64,000 bases of DNA from Planctomycetia bacterium (GTDB lineage Bacteria > Planctomycetota > Planctomycetia > Pirellulales > UBA1268). This document shows, one piece after another, positions 53,170-60,901 of this stretch. The DNA lies in the NCBI GenBank assembly GCA_026401035.1, contig JAPLNR010000062.1, forward strand, positions 62,001 through 126,000, read 5' to 3'. Position 1 is the stretch's first letter. Every line of letters begins with the position of its first letter. The notes under the pieces were generated by a model. It saw only the letters and a list, made by a program, of their open reading frames with translations, did not search any database and was not told the origin of the DNA. The position numbers and the translations under genes are program-made.

Positions 53170-53669
53170 GCCGCACCTCCCGACCAGAGCAAGGCCGTGA
53201 GTCGCTCCTGCACCCCGGCGGCTGCCGCTTCCTGCGGCGGAATCACCGGCACCAGATATTCGCTGTCACGGCGGCGGCAGGCAAGCAGCAGCGTGTCGGC
53301 GGCTGCAAGGTTTGCCGGCTTGTCGGCGGCGTGCCTGTCGACCATCCGCAGCACCCGGCGGCGGACGAGTTCGAGCGCCAGCAGATAGCGGATTGCCGCG
53401 TCCTCCGGCCGGCCGTCGAGCTGCTCGAGCACGTCGAGCAGCACGTCGACGGGCGCGAGCGTCGAGCCGCCGGTGTCACCGGCCGGATAGGTTGACTGCC
53501 ACCAGGCGAGGGTCTGCTCGGGTGGCCCCGCCCAGGTCTCGGGGGAGCAGTCGAGCCGTTCGAGCCCGCCCTTCCTCCGGACGAGCGCCGAATAAAACGT
53601 CTCGCCGGGAACGAAAGCCCGGCCGTTCAGCCCGCAGCAGCCGTTGGGTCGGTGGAGTTTCAGATCCAT
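53166..53669 (-). CDS. Conserved-looking soluble protein of unknown function
   Basis: A 167-residue protein beginning MDLKLHRPNGCCGLNGRAF, with three cysteines in the first 45 residues and several tryptophans (WAGPPEQTLAWWQS). The C-terminal half is helical with RYLLALELVRRRVLR. No family recognised. The overlap with the following lipoprotein gene (ATGA at 53166-53169) suggests a two-gene operon. The cysteine pattern might bind metal. Confidence 0.65.
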   Translation of the reverse strand: MDLKLHRPNGCCGLNGRAFVPGETFYSALVRRKGGLERLDCSPETWAGPPEQTLAWWQSTYPAGDTGGSTLAPVDVLLDVLEQLDGRPEDAAIRYLLALELVRRRVLRMVDRHAADKPANLAAADTLLLACRRRDSEYLVPVIPPQEAAAAGVQERLTALLWSGGAA

Positions 53670-53741
53670 AGTGCAGGCGCACCCGTGCCGCGGAACAGTC
53701 CCGAAAGGGGGCGAGAGATATAGGCAATGCCACGCCGCGAC

Positions 53742-54680
53742 TCAACCCACATTGCCGCCGCGAAGCGGGGCAGGCTGGGAAAGACCGGAGAGAAGCAGCT
53801 CGGCCACCTCCGCGATGCCCCCCTCGTCGTGCGTGGCCACCACGCGGTCGGCGGCCGCCAGCACGTCTGCAGTGGCGTTGCCCATCGCGATGCCGAGGCC
53901 GGCTCCGCGGATCATCGGCAGGTCGTTGACATCGTCGCCAACCGCGCAGATGGCGGCCGGGTCGATCCCCCACGGCCCCGCCAGCGAGAGCACGCCCGAC
54001 CATTTCGTCACGCCGGCCGGCGCGATCTCGCACATCCAGTCGCGATACCGCGGGCTGCGGATCGTGTGCAGGGACAACTGCCCGGGCCAGGCTGCGACGA
54101 GCATTCTTTCGAGGTCGAGCATTTCGGCATGCGTGCCCATCGTGAACCCGGCAAAGACACCCGGCGGCGGAGCGCGATCCAGGTCCGACACGACGTTGGC
54201 CAGGCTGCGGTTACGGTCGAGATAGTCGGCCACGCCGCGGCTGCCGTCGACTTCCCGCGCCGGGTCGTGTGGTGCGGCGCTCGCCAGGCTGCGGCAATGA
54301 AAGTCGAACCCCGCAGCGAAGCTGTCGGTGTAGAGGATCGGCTCGTGCCCGCGGTCTACGATCAGGCGGAGTGATCCCTCGAGCACCCCCTCGGCAAATC
54401 GGGCCCGCGCCAGCGTCGCGTGATTCCGCACGTCCTTGATGAGCGCGCCGGAAGCCGTCACGAGCGGCGTGTCGACAGACAGGCGTTCGGCCACGGGGAG
54501 CACGTCGCGGTAGCGCCGGCCGGTCGCGAGCAGCACGCGGATTCCCGCATCGCGCACCCGATGGATCGCCGCGCAGGTGGCGTCGGTGATCTCGTGACGG
54601 CTGTTGCTGAGCGTGCCGTCGACGTCGAGGACGAGCAGTTGGATTGCGGCGGGAGAATTCACTGCTGGTGCGGCGGGCAT
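53742..54680 (-). CDS. Cof-type HAD phosphatase
   Basis: A 312-residue HAD-IIB hydrolase. Motif I is LLVLDVDGTLSNS (nucleophile Asp), motif II LLATGRRYRDV, and motif IV GDDVNDLPMI near residues 248-257, with a C2 cap between II and III. Such enzymes hydrolyse sugar phosphates or nucleotides. ATG 54680 was chosen because it lies 13 residues before motif I; the frame remains open for a further 378 bases but that part is antisense to the Rieske ferredoxin gene. Confidence 0.9.
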   Translation of the reverse strand: MPAAPAVNSPAAIQLLVLDVDGTLSNSRHEITDATCAAIHRVRDAGIRVLLATGRRYRDVLPVAERLSVDTPLVTASGALIKDVRNHATLARARFAEGVLEGSLRLIVDRGHEPILYTDSFAAGFDFHCRSLASAAPHDPAREVDGSRGVADYLDRNRSLANVVSDLDRAPPPGVFAGFTMGTHAEMLDLERMLVAAWPGQLSLHTIRSPRYRDWMCEIAPAGVTKWSGVLSLAGPWGIDPAAICAVGDDVNDLPMIRGAGLGIAMGNATADVLAAADRVVATHDEGGIAEVAELLLSGLSQPAPLRGGNVG

Positions 54681-54704
54681 GTTTGATATGGTACATGGTT
54701 GGTC

Positions 54705-55064
54705 ATGAACGACGTTCCATTTACGCCCGTGGCCCGGGTGGGTGAGATTCCCGTCGGTGCGGGCCGCACCTACGAGGTCGCCGGCCGGCTCGTGGCGGTA
54801 TTTTTCGACGGCGAGAACTATTCCGCCATCGACGATCTCTGTCCGCACATGGGCGCATCGCTCGGGTCGGGCCCGCTCTGCGACGGCGTCGTCACCTGCC
54901 CGTGGCATGCGTGGCGGTTTCGTCTTTCCGACGGCGCCTGGTGCGACAATCCGAAACTCAGGGTCGACGTCTTCGAGGTACGGCTCGTCGGCGACGTCAT
55001 CGAGGTGCGGGTGACGCCCGCGGCCCCCGTCGAACTGCCTACGAGCCCTGCGCCGCAATCCTGA
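54705..55064 (+). CDS. Rieske-type [2Fe-2S] ferredoxin (NirD-like)
   Basis: A 119-residue protein with cluster motifs CPHMG and CPWHAWRF, typical of soluble Rieske ferredoxins and the NirD small subunit. No nitrite reductase large subunit or oxygenase lies nearby, so the partner is unknown. ATG 54705 is used; a TTG two codons upstream is possible. The last 26 bases overlap the convergent hydrolase gene. Confidence 0.88.
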   Translation: MNDVPFTPVARVGEIPVGAGRTYEVAGRLVAVFFDGENYSAIDDLCPHMGASLGSGPLCDGVVTCPWHAWRFRLSDGAWCDNPKLRVDVFEVRLVGDVIEVRVTPAAPVELPTSPAPQS

Positions 55065-55749
55065 CCGAGCCGCCCGGCACGAGCACCCGCGGCTCGGCCA
55101 GTTTTTCAGCGGTCACCCGCGCCGCCCAGACAGCGGCATCCTGCGCGATCGGCGGCCAGGTGCCGTAATGGTTCGGCAGCGCGATCCGCGGCTTGAGGAG
55201 CCGCAGCGCCTCGTAGGAGTCTTCGGGGCCCATCGTGAAGACGTCGCCGATCGGCAGCACCGCCACGTCGATGCCCCGTCCGTCGCGGGGCCGTCCGATC
55301 CGCTGCATGTCGGAGAAGAGCGCCGTGTCTCCCGCGATGTAGGCCCGCACACCGCCGACATCCAGCAGCCAGCCCGCCGGGTTGCCGCCATACGTGCCGT
55401 CGGGCAGGCTCGACGAATGGTGGGCGATTTCCATCTTGGCCGTGCCGCCGGGCACCGCCACGCTTCCGCCGAAGTTCATCGGCTGGGTGTTTTCCACTCC
55501 CTGCTTCGCGAGCCACTGGGCGATCTCGAAGGCGCACAGCACCCGCGCCTGCGTCCGCTTCGCGATTGCCACCAGGTCGGCCACATGGTCGAAGTGGCCG
55601 TGCGTGACGAGGATCGTGTCGCAGGCCACGTCCTTCGCCTTCATGGACGCGGTGGGGCATTCATCGAAAAAGGGGTCGACGAGGAGCACGCCCGAGCCGG
55701 TGTCGATGAGCCAGGTGGCGTGGCCGGTCCAGGTGAGGGTGATTGCCAT
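55039..55749 (-). CDS. UPF0173-type metallo-beta-lactamase-fold hydrolase
   Basis: A 236-residue protein with the MBL metal motif THGHFDHVAD and family features LTWTGHATWLID, YIAGDTALFSDM and ALPNHYGTWP. It matches the UPF0173 (YtkL-like) group of metal-dependent hydrolases, whose substrates are not established. ATG 55749 has AAGGAA upstream and avoids a spurious 37-residue extension into pgi. Confidence 0.92.
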   Translation of the reverse strand: MAITLTWTGHATWLIDTGSGVLLVDPFFDECPTASMKAKDVACDTILVTHGHFDHVADLVAIAKRTQARVLCAFEIAQWLAKQGVENTQPMNFGGSVAVPGGTAKMEIAHHSSSLPDGTYGGNPAGWLLDVGGVRAYIAGDTALFSDMQRIGRPRDGRGIDVAVLPIGDVFTMGPEDSYEALRLLKPRIALPNHYGTWPPIAQDAAVWAARVTAEKLAEPRVLVPGGSVRIAAQGS

Positions 55750-55759
55750 ATGAGGTTCC

Positions 55760-57196
55760 TTAGGGACGCAGTCGTGCCAGCATGAGTTTCTTCGAGGTTT
55801 CGACGCCCGGCTGGCCGTACGGGTTCGTGCCGACAAGGCGGCCTTCGGCCACGGTCGCAAGCATCAGCATCTGCAGCAGTTGGCCGACCGTGTGCTCGTC
55901 GACCCGCGGCAGCACGATGTCGGCCGTGGGCCGTTTGTCCCGAGCATAAGCTTCGCTGACGCCGGCGGCCGCGGCGGCCAGCATGTCGGGCCAGGCCGTG
56001 CCGACCAGATCGTCGAGGGTGTCTTCATTGCCTGCGAAGCCGCTGATCGGGGGCAGTTTCAGCCGGTCGCGGCGGGGCGCGCCCACGAGCAGGTTCGTGA
56101 TGAGTTTGTCGCGCCGCCCCCCCTGGTGCTGCTGACCGCGGGAGTGCAGATCGCGGGTCATGACGGTCGTCAGCGGCGTGGCCCCCTGCCCCGCCTTGCC
56201 GAGGCTCTCGGAGAGCAGTTTGTCGTACCAGAGGCCGACGGCCTCGAGACGGTTGCTCCACGTCGAGAGCACACGGATCGTCGCGCCCATGCCGACCTCG
56301 GCAAGGTGCGACACGCCGGCATAGAGCAGCACCGGATTATCGGCGACTGGTGCCTCGCGAAAGCAGCGGTTCATCGCGGCCGCGCCCTCGAGCAGTCGCA
56401 CAACATCGATGCCCACGATCGCCGCCGGGAGCAGCCCCACGGCGGTGAGCGCGGAGAACCGGCCGCCCACGCCGGCGGGGATTTCAAACCGGTCGGGGCA
56501 GCCGATCGCCCCGGCCAGATCGGCGAGCCGGCCCGTCTTGCCGGTGATCGGCACGACGAGAGCGGCGAGCTTGCGGCGGTCGCCGTTCACCGCGGCAAAC
56601 AGGGCCTGAAGAAACAGCCGCGTCGCGACGGCCGTCTCGAATGTGTCGCCGCTCTTGCTCACGACGAGCAGGGCCCAGCGGTGGAGCAGGTCGTTGGAGC
56701 CCTGCGGCGCGGCGAGCAGATCGAGCAGCCCCTGGGCGGAGTCGTTGTCGATATTGAAGCCCTCGAACGAGAGCCGCGGCCGGCCGCCACGTTCGCCACG
56801 CGGCAGGTCGTTGTGAAACGGATGACAGCACGACTCGAAGAGCGCCCGCGTGCCCAGGGAAGAGCCGCCGACCCCGAGCACCACCACGCGGTCGACTGCC
56901 TCGCGAATCCGACGGGCAGCGGTGAGGATCGCGAAGAGTTCGCTCCGGGGCCGCTGCGTGTTGTAGTCGGCGAGCAGCCGGTCGGGCAGGTCGATGAATG
57001 CCGAATCGAGCACCTCCCCGGGCTGCACGCCGCCGCTGCGGAAGCGGTCGACGTCGGAGAGTGTGTCTGTCCGTGCCTGGTCGAGCGGGCCCGCGAGGTC
57101 GGCAAGGCTTTGACGCGGGATGCCGCCGGTCGCAAAGACGCCCGCCGGCTCGTAGACGATCGGATCTACGGGCAGCTTCGGGCGGACGACGCTCAT
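55760..57196 (-). CDS. pgi: Glucose-6-phosphate isomerase
   Basis: A 478-residue sugar isomerase with two SIS domains. VVVLGVGGSSLGTRALFES and VVSKSGDTFETAVATRLF bind the phosphate, and FEIPAGVGGRFSALTAVGLLP carries the conserved Gly-Gly-Arg-Phe-Ser motif of PGI. A histidine-containing SRGQQHQGGR segment and Lys near the C-terminus (ETSKKLMLARL) complete the site. It interconverts glucose-6-phosphate and fructose-6-phosphate. ATG 57196 gives family length; the frame upstream is antisense to apgM. It is divergent from apgM, another glycolytic gene. Confidence 0.95.
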   Translation of the reverse strand: MSVVRPKLPVDPIVYEPAGVFATGGIPRQSLADLAGPLDQARTDTLSDVDRFRSGGVQPGEVLDSAFIDLPDRLLADYNTQRPRSELFAILTAARRIREAVDRVVVLGVGGSSLGTRALFESCCHPFHNDLPRGERGGRPRLSFEGFNIDNDSAQGLLDLLAAPQGSNDLLHRWALLVVSKSGDTFETAVATRLFLQALFAAVNGDRRKLAALVVPITGKTGRLADLAGAIGCPDRFEIPAGVGGRFSALTAVGLLPAAIVGIDVVRLLEGAAAMNRCFREAPVADNPVLLYAGVSHLAEVGMGATIRVLSTWSNRLEAVGLWYDKLLSESLGKAGQGATPLTTVMTRDLHSRGQQHQGGRRDKLITNLLVGAPRRDRLKLPPISGFAGNEDTLDDLVGTAWPDMLAAAAAGVSEAYARDKRPTADIVLPRVDEHTVGQLLQMLMLATVAEGRLVGTNPYGQPGVETSKKLMLARLRP

Positions 57197-57373
57197 GGGA
57201 GTTTCTCGTGGATGACGCGTGTGGGCGCGAGAATGTAGCCCATCCGGCCGGCGAGCGTCGCCGGGCCGGCTGCCAGTCCGGTCTTGCGGTGGCAGGCGCG
57301 ACTCGGGAAAACATCCCTGCCGCGGCATGCGTGTTTGTGCCGGGCGAAAAAACCCCGCAGGAGCAGCAACACC

Positions 57374-58579
57374 GTGAATCAGCTCGACTTGGTGCGTGAA
57401 CTGGCCGAGAAATCGCAGACGAAGATCGTGATGCTCGTGGCCGACGGTTTGGGTGGCCTGCCGCTGCAAAAGGGGGGCAAAACAGAACTCGAGACCGCCG
57501 CCACGCCCAACCTCGACCGGCTCGCGGCCTGCGGCACGAGCGGTTCCAGCGTCCCCGTCCTGCCCGGCATCACGCCCGGCTCCGGCCCCGGTCATCTCGG
57601 CCTTTTTGGCTACGACCCGCTTGAATTCAAGATCGGCCGGGGAGCCCTCGAGGCGACGGGCATCGGGTTTGAACTGGGCCCCGACGACGTGGCGGCCCGC
57701 GGCAATTTCTGCACGCTCGACACCGCCGGCCTCATCGCCGACCGCCGCGCCGGCCGGATTCCCTCGGAAGAGAGCTTCAAGGTGGTCGAGCGGCTGCAGG
57801 GCGTGAAGATCGAAGGCGTCGAAACGTTCGTAAAGCCGGTGAAGGAGCACCGCTTCGTCGTTGTTTTTCGCGGGCCAGGTCTCAATGGCGGTGTTGCCGA
57901 CACTGATCCGCAGGCCGTGGGCGTGGCCCCGCTCGATCCCCAGCCGATCGTGCCGGCTGCCCGGCGAACGGCCGATGTGGCCAAGGAGTTCGTGCGACAG
58001 GCCCGGGCACTCCTCAAGGATGAGCCGAAGGCCAATGGCCTGGTGCTCCGCGGCTTCGCCGGCAAGCCGCAACTTCCGGGATATGAGGAACTTTACGGGC
58101 TGCGGGCCGCCGCGATCGCCGTCTACCCGATGTACAAGGGCCTCGCCCGGCTGGCCGGCATGACCCTCATCGGCAAGGCCCAGTCGCTCGACGAGCAGAT
58201 CGATGAACTGGGGAAGTGCTGGCAGGACTACGACTTTTTCTTCCTGCATTTCAAATACACCGATTCCACCGGAGAAGATGGTGATTTTGCCGAGAAAGTG
58301 CGGCGGATCGAAGAACTCGATCGGGCCATTCCCAGGATCGAAAAACTTGGCCCTGACGTGCTGATCGTGACGGGTGACCATTCGACGCCAAGCCGCCTCA
58401 AGAGTCATAGCTGGCACCCTGTGCCAACGCTGTTGTCGGCCGAGAGCTGCCGTCCCGATGGCCTGACGAAGTTTGCCGAGCGTCAGTGCCTGCAGGGCGG
58501 CCTCGGCATGTTCCCTGCAAAGCATCTGATGCTCATGGCCATGGCCCATGCAGGACGGTTTGGAAAGTTCGGGGCCTAG
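57374..58579 (+). CDS. apgM: Cofactor-independent phosphoglycerate mutase (archaeal type)
   Basis: A 401-residue alkaline-phosphatase-superfamily enzyme. MLVADGLGGLPL and GSGPGHLGLFGYDPLEF (catalytic Ser) and the metal-binding VTGDHSTPSRLKSHSWHPVP are ApgM signatures. It interconverts 3- and 2-phosphoglycerate. The start is GTG at 57374, supported by AGGAG 11 bases upstream; a longer frame from 57284 adds Arg-rich, unconserved residues. The gene is divergent from pgi. Confidence 0.93.
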   Translation: MNQLDLVRELAEKSQTKIVMLVADGLGGLPLQKGGKTELETAATPNLDRLAACGTSGSSVPVLPGITPGSGPGHLGLFGYDPLEFKIGRGALEATGIGFELGPDDVAARGNFCTLDTAGLIADRRAGRIPSEESFKVVERLQGVKIEGVETFVKPVKEHRFVVVFRGPGLNGGVADTDPQAVGVAPLDPQPIVPAARRTADVAKEFVRQARALLKDEPKANGLVLRGFAGKPQLPGYEELYGLRAAAIAVYPMYKGLARLAGMTLIGKAQSLDEQIDELGKCWQDYDFFFLHFKYTDSTGEDGDFAEKVRRIEELDRAIPRIEKLGPDVLIVTGDHSTPSRLKSHSWHPVPTLLSAESCRPDGLTKFAERQCLQGGLGMFPAKHLMLMAMAHAGRFGKFGA

Positions 58580-58602
58580 CAGGCCTGTGGACATGGTGGG
58601 AC

Positions 58603-58638
58603 ATGGCCAGCATGGCCGGCATGGCCGGCATGGCCGGA
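58603..58638 (+). repeat. Four 9-bp tandem repeats (ATGGCCRGM)
   Basis: Four head-to-tail copies of ATGGCCGGC or close variants begin 24 bases after the apgM stop. This is part of the 423-base gap 58580-59002, which otherwise holds the palindrome cluster, the sigma-54 type promoter and the leader of the small-gene cluster. Confidence 0.8.
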
Positions 58639-58660
58639 GGCGCGATGCCCGGTGGCTGCC

Positions 58661-58754
58661 TGGGGCGATTTGCCCCAGGCGCGGCTGTCCCCTGGGGCGA
58701 TTCGCCCCACCCCCTGGTCGCTGGCGACCGATTGGAGTGGAGCGATTCGCCCCA
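58661..58754. repeat. Cluster of three near-identical palindromes
   Basis: TGGGGCGATTTGCCCCA (58661-58677), TGGGGCGATTCGCCCCA (58693-58709) and TGGAGCGATTCGCCCCA (58738-58754) are three copies of one 17-bp palindrome within 94 bases. They may terminate apgM transcription, or be binding sites or structured RNA. A run of seven A bases follows at about 58791. Confidence 0.7.
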
Positions 58755-58874
58755 CCTCGCCCAATCCTCCACAGCCGCCACGTCGTTCCGAAAAAAATAG
58801 TTCGGTCATAATCCGGGCTGTTTTCCAGAGATTTTCTCTCTTCCTCGACGGCTTGCCACCAACTGGCGGAGCGA

Positions 58875-58891
58875 TTGGCACGGCGCGTGCA
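58875..58891 (+). promoter_or_regulatory. Sigma-54 (RpoN) promoter
   Basis: TTGGCACGGCGCGTGCA matches the -24/-12 consensus YTGGCACGRNNNTTGCW at all but one position, with the invariant GG and GC elements separated by exactly 10 bases. It lies 112 bases upstream of the ATG at 59003 and points into the cluster of small membrane and pseudo-receiver genes. Sigma-54 promoters require an activator ATPase; none is encoded in this window. Confidence 0.7.
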
Positions 58892-59002
58892 TCTGAATCA
58901 AGCGTGTGAGGCCGATCGCTTCAAAGCGAGCCTTGCCCGCAGCGTCGTTTGCCGCTGCGGTTCGTCATGTTCGGAAGTCGCTTGTCTGTCAGGAGAACGC
59001 TC

Positions 59003-59134
59003 ATGAAATCCCTCGTGCAGTCCCCATCTACAGGTGCGGGTGCTTCCGCTGCCCGCTGGTCGCTGACGCGTGCCGACGTGCTGTTGTGTGCGGTGCCGAT
59101 CGCCCTGTTTTTGTCGATCGTGTCGCTCGTCTGA
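59003..59134 (+). CDS. 43-residue single-span membrane protein
   Basis: A very small protein with a basic/Ser-rich N-terminal half and one hydrophobic helix (about 24-42, LTRADVLLCAVPIALFLSIVSLV). Despite its size the start is well supported: AGGAG lies 8 bases before ATG 59003. It is the first gene after the sigma-54 type promoter and 79 bases before a second small membrane protein gene. No family recognised. Confidence 0.6.
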   Translation: MKSLVQSPSTGAGASAARWSLTRADVLLCAVPIALFLSIVSLV

Positions 59135-59213
59135 GTGCCGCGAAGCGCGGACTTTGTTCTGTCTCTTTGAGTCAGACCCCCCTGATGCCTACGGATTGCC
59201 GAAAGGATTCACC

Positions 59214-59630
59214 ATGTCGTCGCAGCACCGCCTGATCGGCTCCCGAGCCTCCCGTGCCTTCTCGTCGCTGGCGATCAGCTGTGTGATCACCCTCCTGTCG
59301 CTGCTCGCCCTGTCGTTCGGAGCACTGCAGAAGTCGCGAGCGGAAGGGGTGAACGGAATGGTGGTCAATACCACCATGTCGTCGGCAAACCAGGCGCTGG
59401 TGTTTTCGCCGGCGATGCTCCCCGCATCTTCCGCTTCGGCGGTGCGTCTGGCAGGGGCGCCACTATGGATTTCCAGGCGACCCGTGGACGTCCGGAGTCA
59501 GGTCAGCCCCACCCGGGAATTTTTCGGTCTCTCAAAAGTGGCTTTTCCGTTGCTCGTCAGTGACTTGACTCCTGCTGCTCCGGCTGGCAAGTCGGTTTTG
59601 ATGTCGGGCCGCACGGTGGGTATTCGCTGA
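59214..59630 (+). CDS. Small membrane-anchored or exported protein
   Basis: A 138-residue protein with an N-terminal hydrophobic segment (about 17-40, FSSLAISCVITLLSLLALSFGAL) and a Ser/Ala/Val-rich extracytoplasmic part with almost no charged clusters or cysteines. AAAGGA lies 8 bases before ATG 59214. Second gene of the sigma-54 type cluster. It could be a secreted or surface component; no family recognised. Confidence 0.6.
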   Translation: MSSQHRLIGSRASRAFSSLAISCVITLLSLLALSFGALQKSRAEGVNGMVVNTTMSSANQALVFSPAMLPASSASAVRLAGAPLWISRRPVDVRSQVSPTREFFGLSKVAFPLLVSDLTPAAPAGKSVLMSGRTVGIR

Positions 59631-59667
59631 ACAACTTTTCACAACTTCGACAATTCTCCGTTCAACA

Positions 59668-60186
59668 ATGGATTCTCACATGACAAATCTCGAAAACAAC
59701 GACGTTCTGGCCAGCATCCCGTCGCTGAAAATGCTCGGCATCAACGAGATTGTCATCGTTGATCCGACGTATGATCGCTACGGCGATTTTGTGCAGGCCG
59801 CCCGGGCTGGCGACGTCGGACTCCACTTCTGCTGCGATGGGCGTTCGGCCGTGCGAATGGCCCGCCGGTTTCGCGCCGATGTCTGGCTGGTAAGCACCGA
59901 ACTCCCGGACATGTCGGGGTTTGACCTGCTCGACATGCTCTCTCCGCACGTCGTGCAGGGGGATGTCGATCCGATGCTCTCCGGCGCGAGGATTTCGCTC
60001 GGCCGCATTGGGGAAGCGACGCGTTCGGGGATTTTTCTCGTCGCCAGTGAATACCGGCTCGAAGAGGAGCAGCGTTCGCTGGCCTCCGGCATCGCCGGCT
60101 ATCTCGTTCGTCCGATCACGCTCGACGTGATCCGTGCCACCCGTGCGCCCGCCGAAGCGGTGCCATTTTCCGTTCAACATCAGTGA
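59668..60186 (+). CDS. Degenerate receiver-domain protein 1
   Basis: A 172-residue protein with a CheY-like fold: EIVIVDPTYDRYGDFVQAARAG at the N-terminus, ADVWLVSTELPDMSGFDLLDML in the middle and GIAGYLVRPITLDVI near the end. At the phosphoacceptor position Asp is replaced by Ser (WLVSTEL) and the switch Lys before Pro is Arg (VRP), so phosphorylation is unlikely. It is paralogous to the next gene's product. Probably a protein-interaction module. An alternative start lies at 59680. Confidence 0.7.
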   Translation: MDSHMTNLENNDVLASIPSLKMLGINEIVIVDPTYDRYGDFVQAARAGDVGLHFCCDGRSAVRMARRFRADVWLVSTELPDMSGFDLLDMLSPHVVQGDVDPMLSGARISLGRIGEATRSGIFLVASEYRLEEEQRSLASGIAGYLVRPITLDVIRATRAPAEAVPFSVQHQ

Positions 60187-60322
60187 CCCTCACCTATTGC
60201 TTTTGCTCCGCATCCTCGATTGACAACCGGCTTGATCCGTCTTTTCTTTTTCGCATATCTCAGCATTGATCAGCAGCCGATTGGTCACGTCTTTTCTTTG
60301 GGGAAACGAGAAGGAGTCGCTG

Positions 60323-60835
60323 ATGAGCCACGATGCTCTCAGGTGGGATGTTCCTGCTGAAGTGCCCAACGTCGTCGTCGTCGATGGACATTTCGAAGCC
60401 TACGGGCCTTTGGCTGCCAGCGCCCGGCTAGGAAAGCTGAACCTGCATTTTCGTTCCAGTGGTGCCGATGCCATCAAACTCGCACGCCGTCACCGGGTGG
60501 ACGCATGGCTCGTGGCAACGGAACTCGACGATATGTCGGGGCACGATTTCCTCGAACTGCTGCAATCCCGACTGGGTGATTCCAAGGTGGCCATCGTCGA
60601 GGCCGCGGCAAACCCCGGACGCCATTGGGATATCGCCAGCCGGGAAGCGGCCGAGGTGGGAGCGGATTCTCTGCTCGCCCCGCCGATTACGTTTCGCGAC
60701 TTGGAGTCACTTCTGGGTATCGGCGCTGGAAGCCGCCCCGTACTGTCCGTTCCCAAGGCATCGCGTGCCGTGGTGACGCTCCCGGTCGGCGTTGGGGCGG
60801 CCGTCGTGGCGATCGCCGTTTTGATGCTGGGCTGA
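60323..60835 (+). CDS. Degenerate receiver-domain protein 2 with C-terminal membrane anchor
   Basis: A 170-residue protein whose first 135 residues resemble a receiver domain (VVVVDGHFEAYGPLAASARLG, then VDAWLVATELDDMSGHDFLELL). The phosphoacceptor Asp is replaced by Ala and the switch Lys by Pro (APPIT). The last 20 residues form a membrane helix, so the pseudo-receiver is tethered to the cytoplasmic face. AAGGAG precedes ATG 60323. A TTGACA at 60220 could be a weak promoter element of its own. Confidence 0.7.
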   Translation: MSHDALRWDVPAEVPNVVVVDGHFEAYGPLAASARLGKLNLHFRSSGADAIKLARRHRVDAWLVATELDDMSGHDFLELLQSRLGDSKVAIVEAAANPGRHWDIASREAAEVGADSLLAPPITFRDLESLLGIGAGSRPVLSVPKASRAVVTLPVGVGAAVVAIAVLMLG

Positions 60836-60841
60836 CTGTTC

Positions 60842-60864
60842 GTGGAACGGCCGACTGGTTCCAC
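60842..60864. terminator. Hairpin between convergent genes
   Basis: GTGGAAC and GTTCCAC form a 7-bp stem with a 9-base loop in the 66-base gap between the convergent pseudo-receiver and PAP2-like genes. There is no T-run, so termination efficiency is unclear. Confidence 0.35.
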
Positions 60865-60901
60865 CGTCTGACTTCCGCATAGCCTGCTTCGATCGTCCCG
60901 C

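Noticed and set aside
57197-58594. N-terminal extension of pgi reaching across apgM
   Set aside because: The extension is exactly antisense to apgM; pgi has family length from ATG 57196.
58603-58754. CRISPR array
   Set aside because: Repeats are 9 and 17 bases with irregular spacers and no cas genes nearby.
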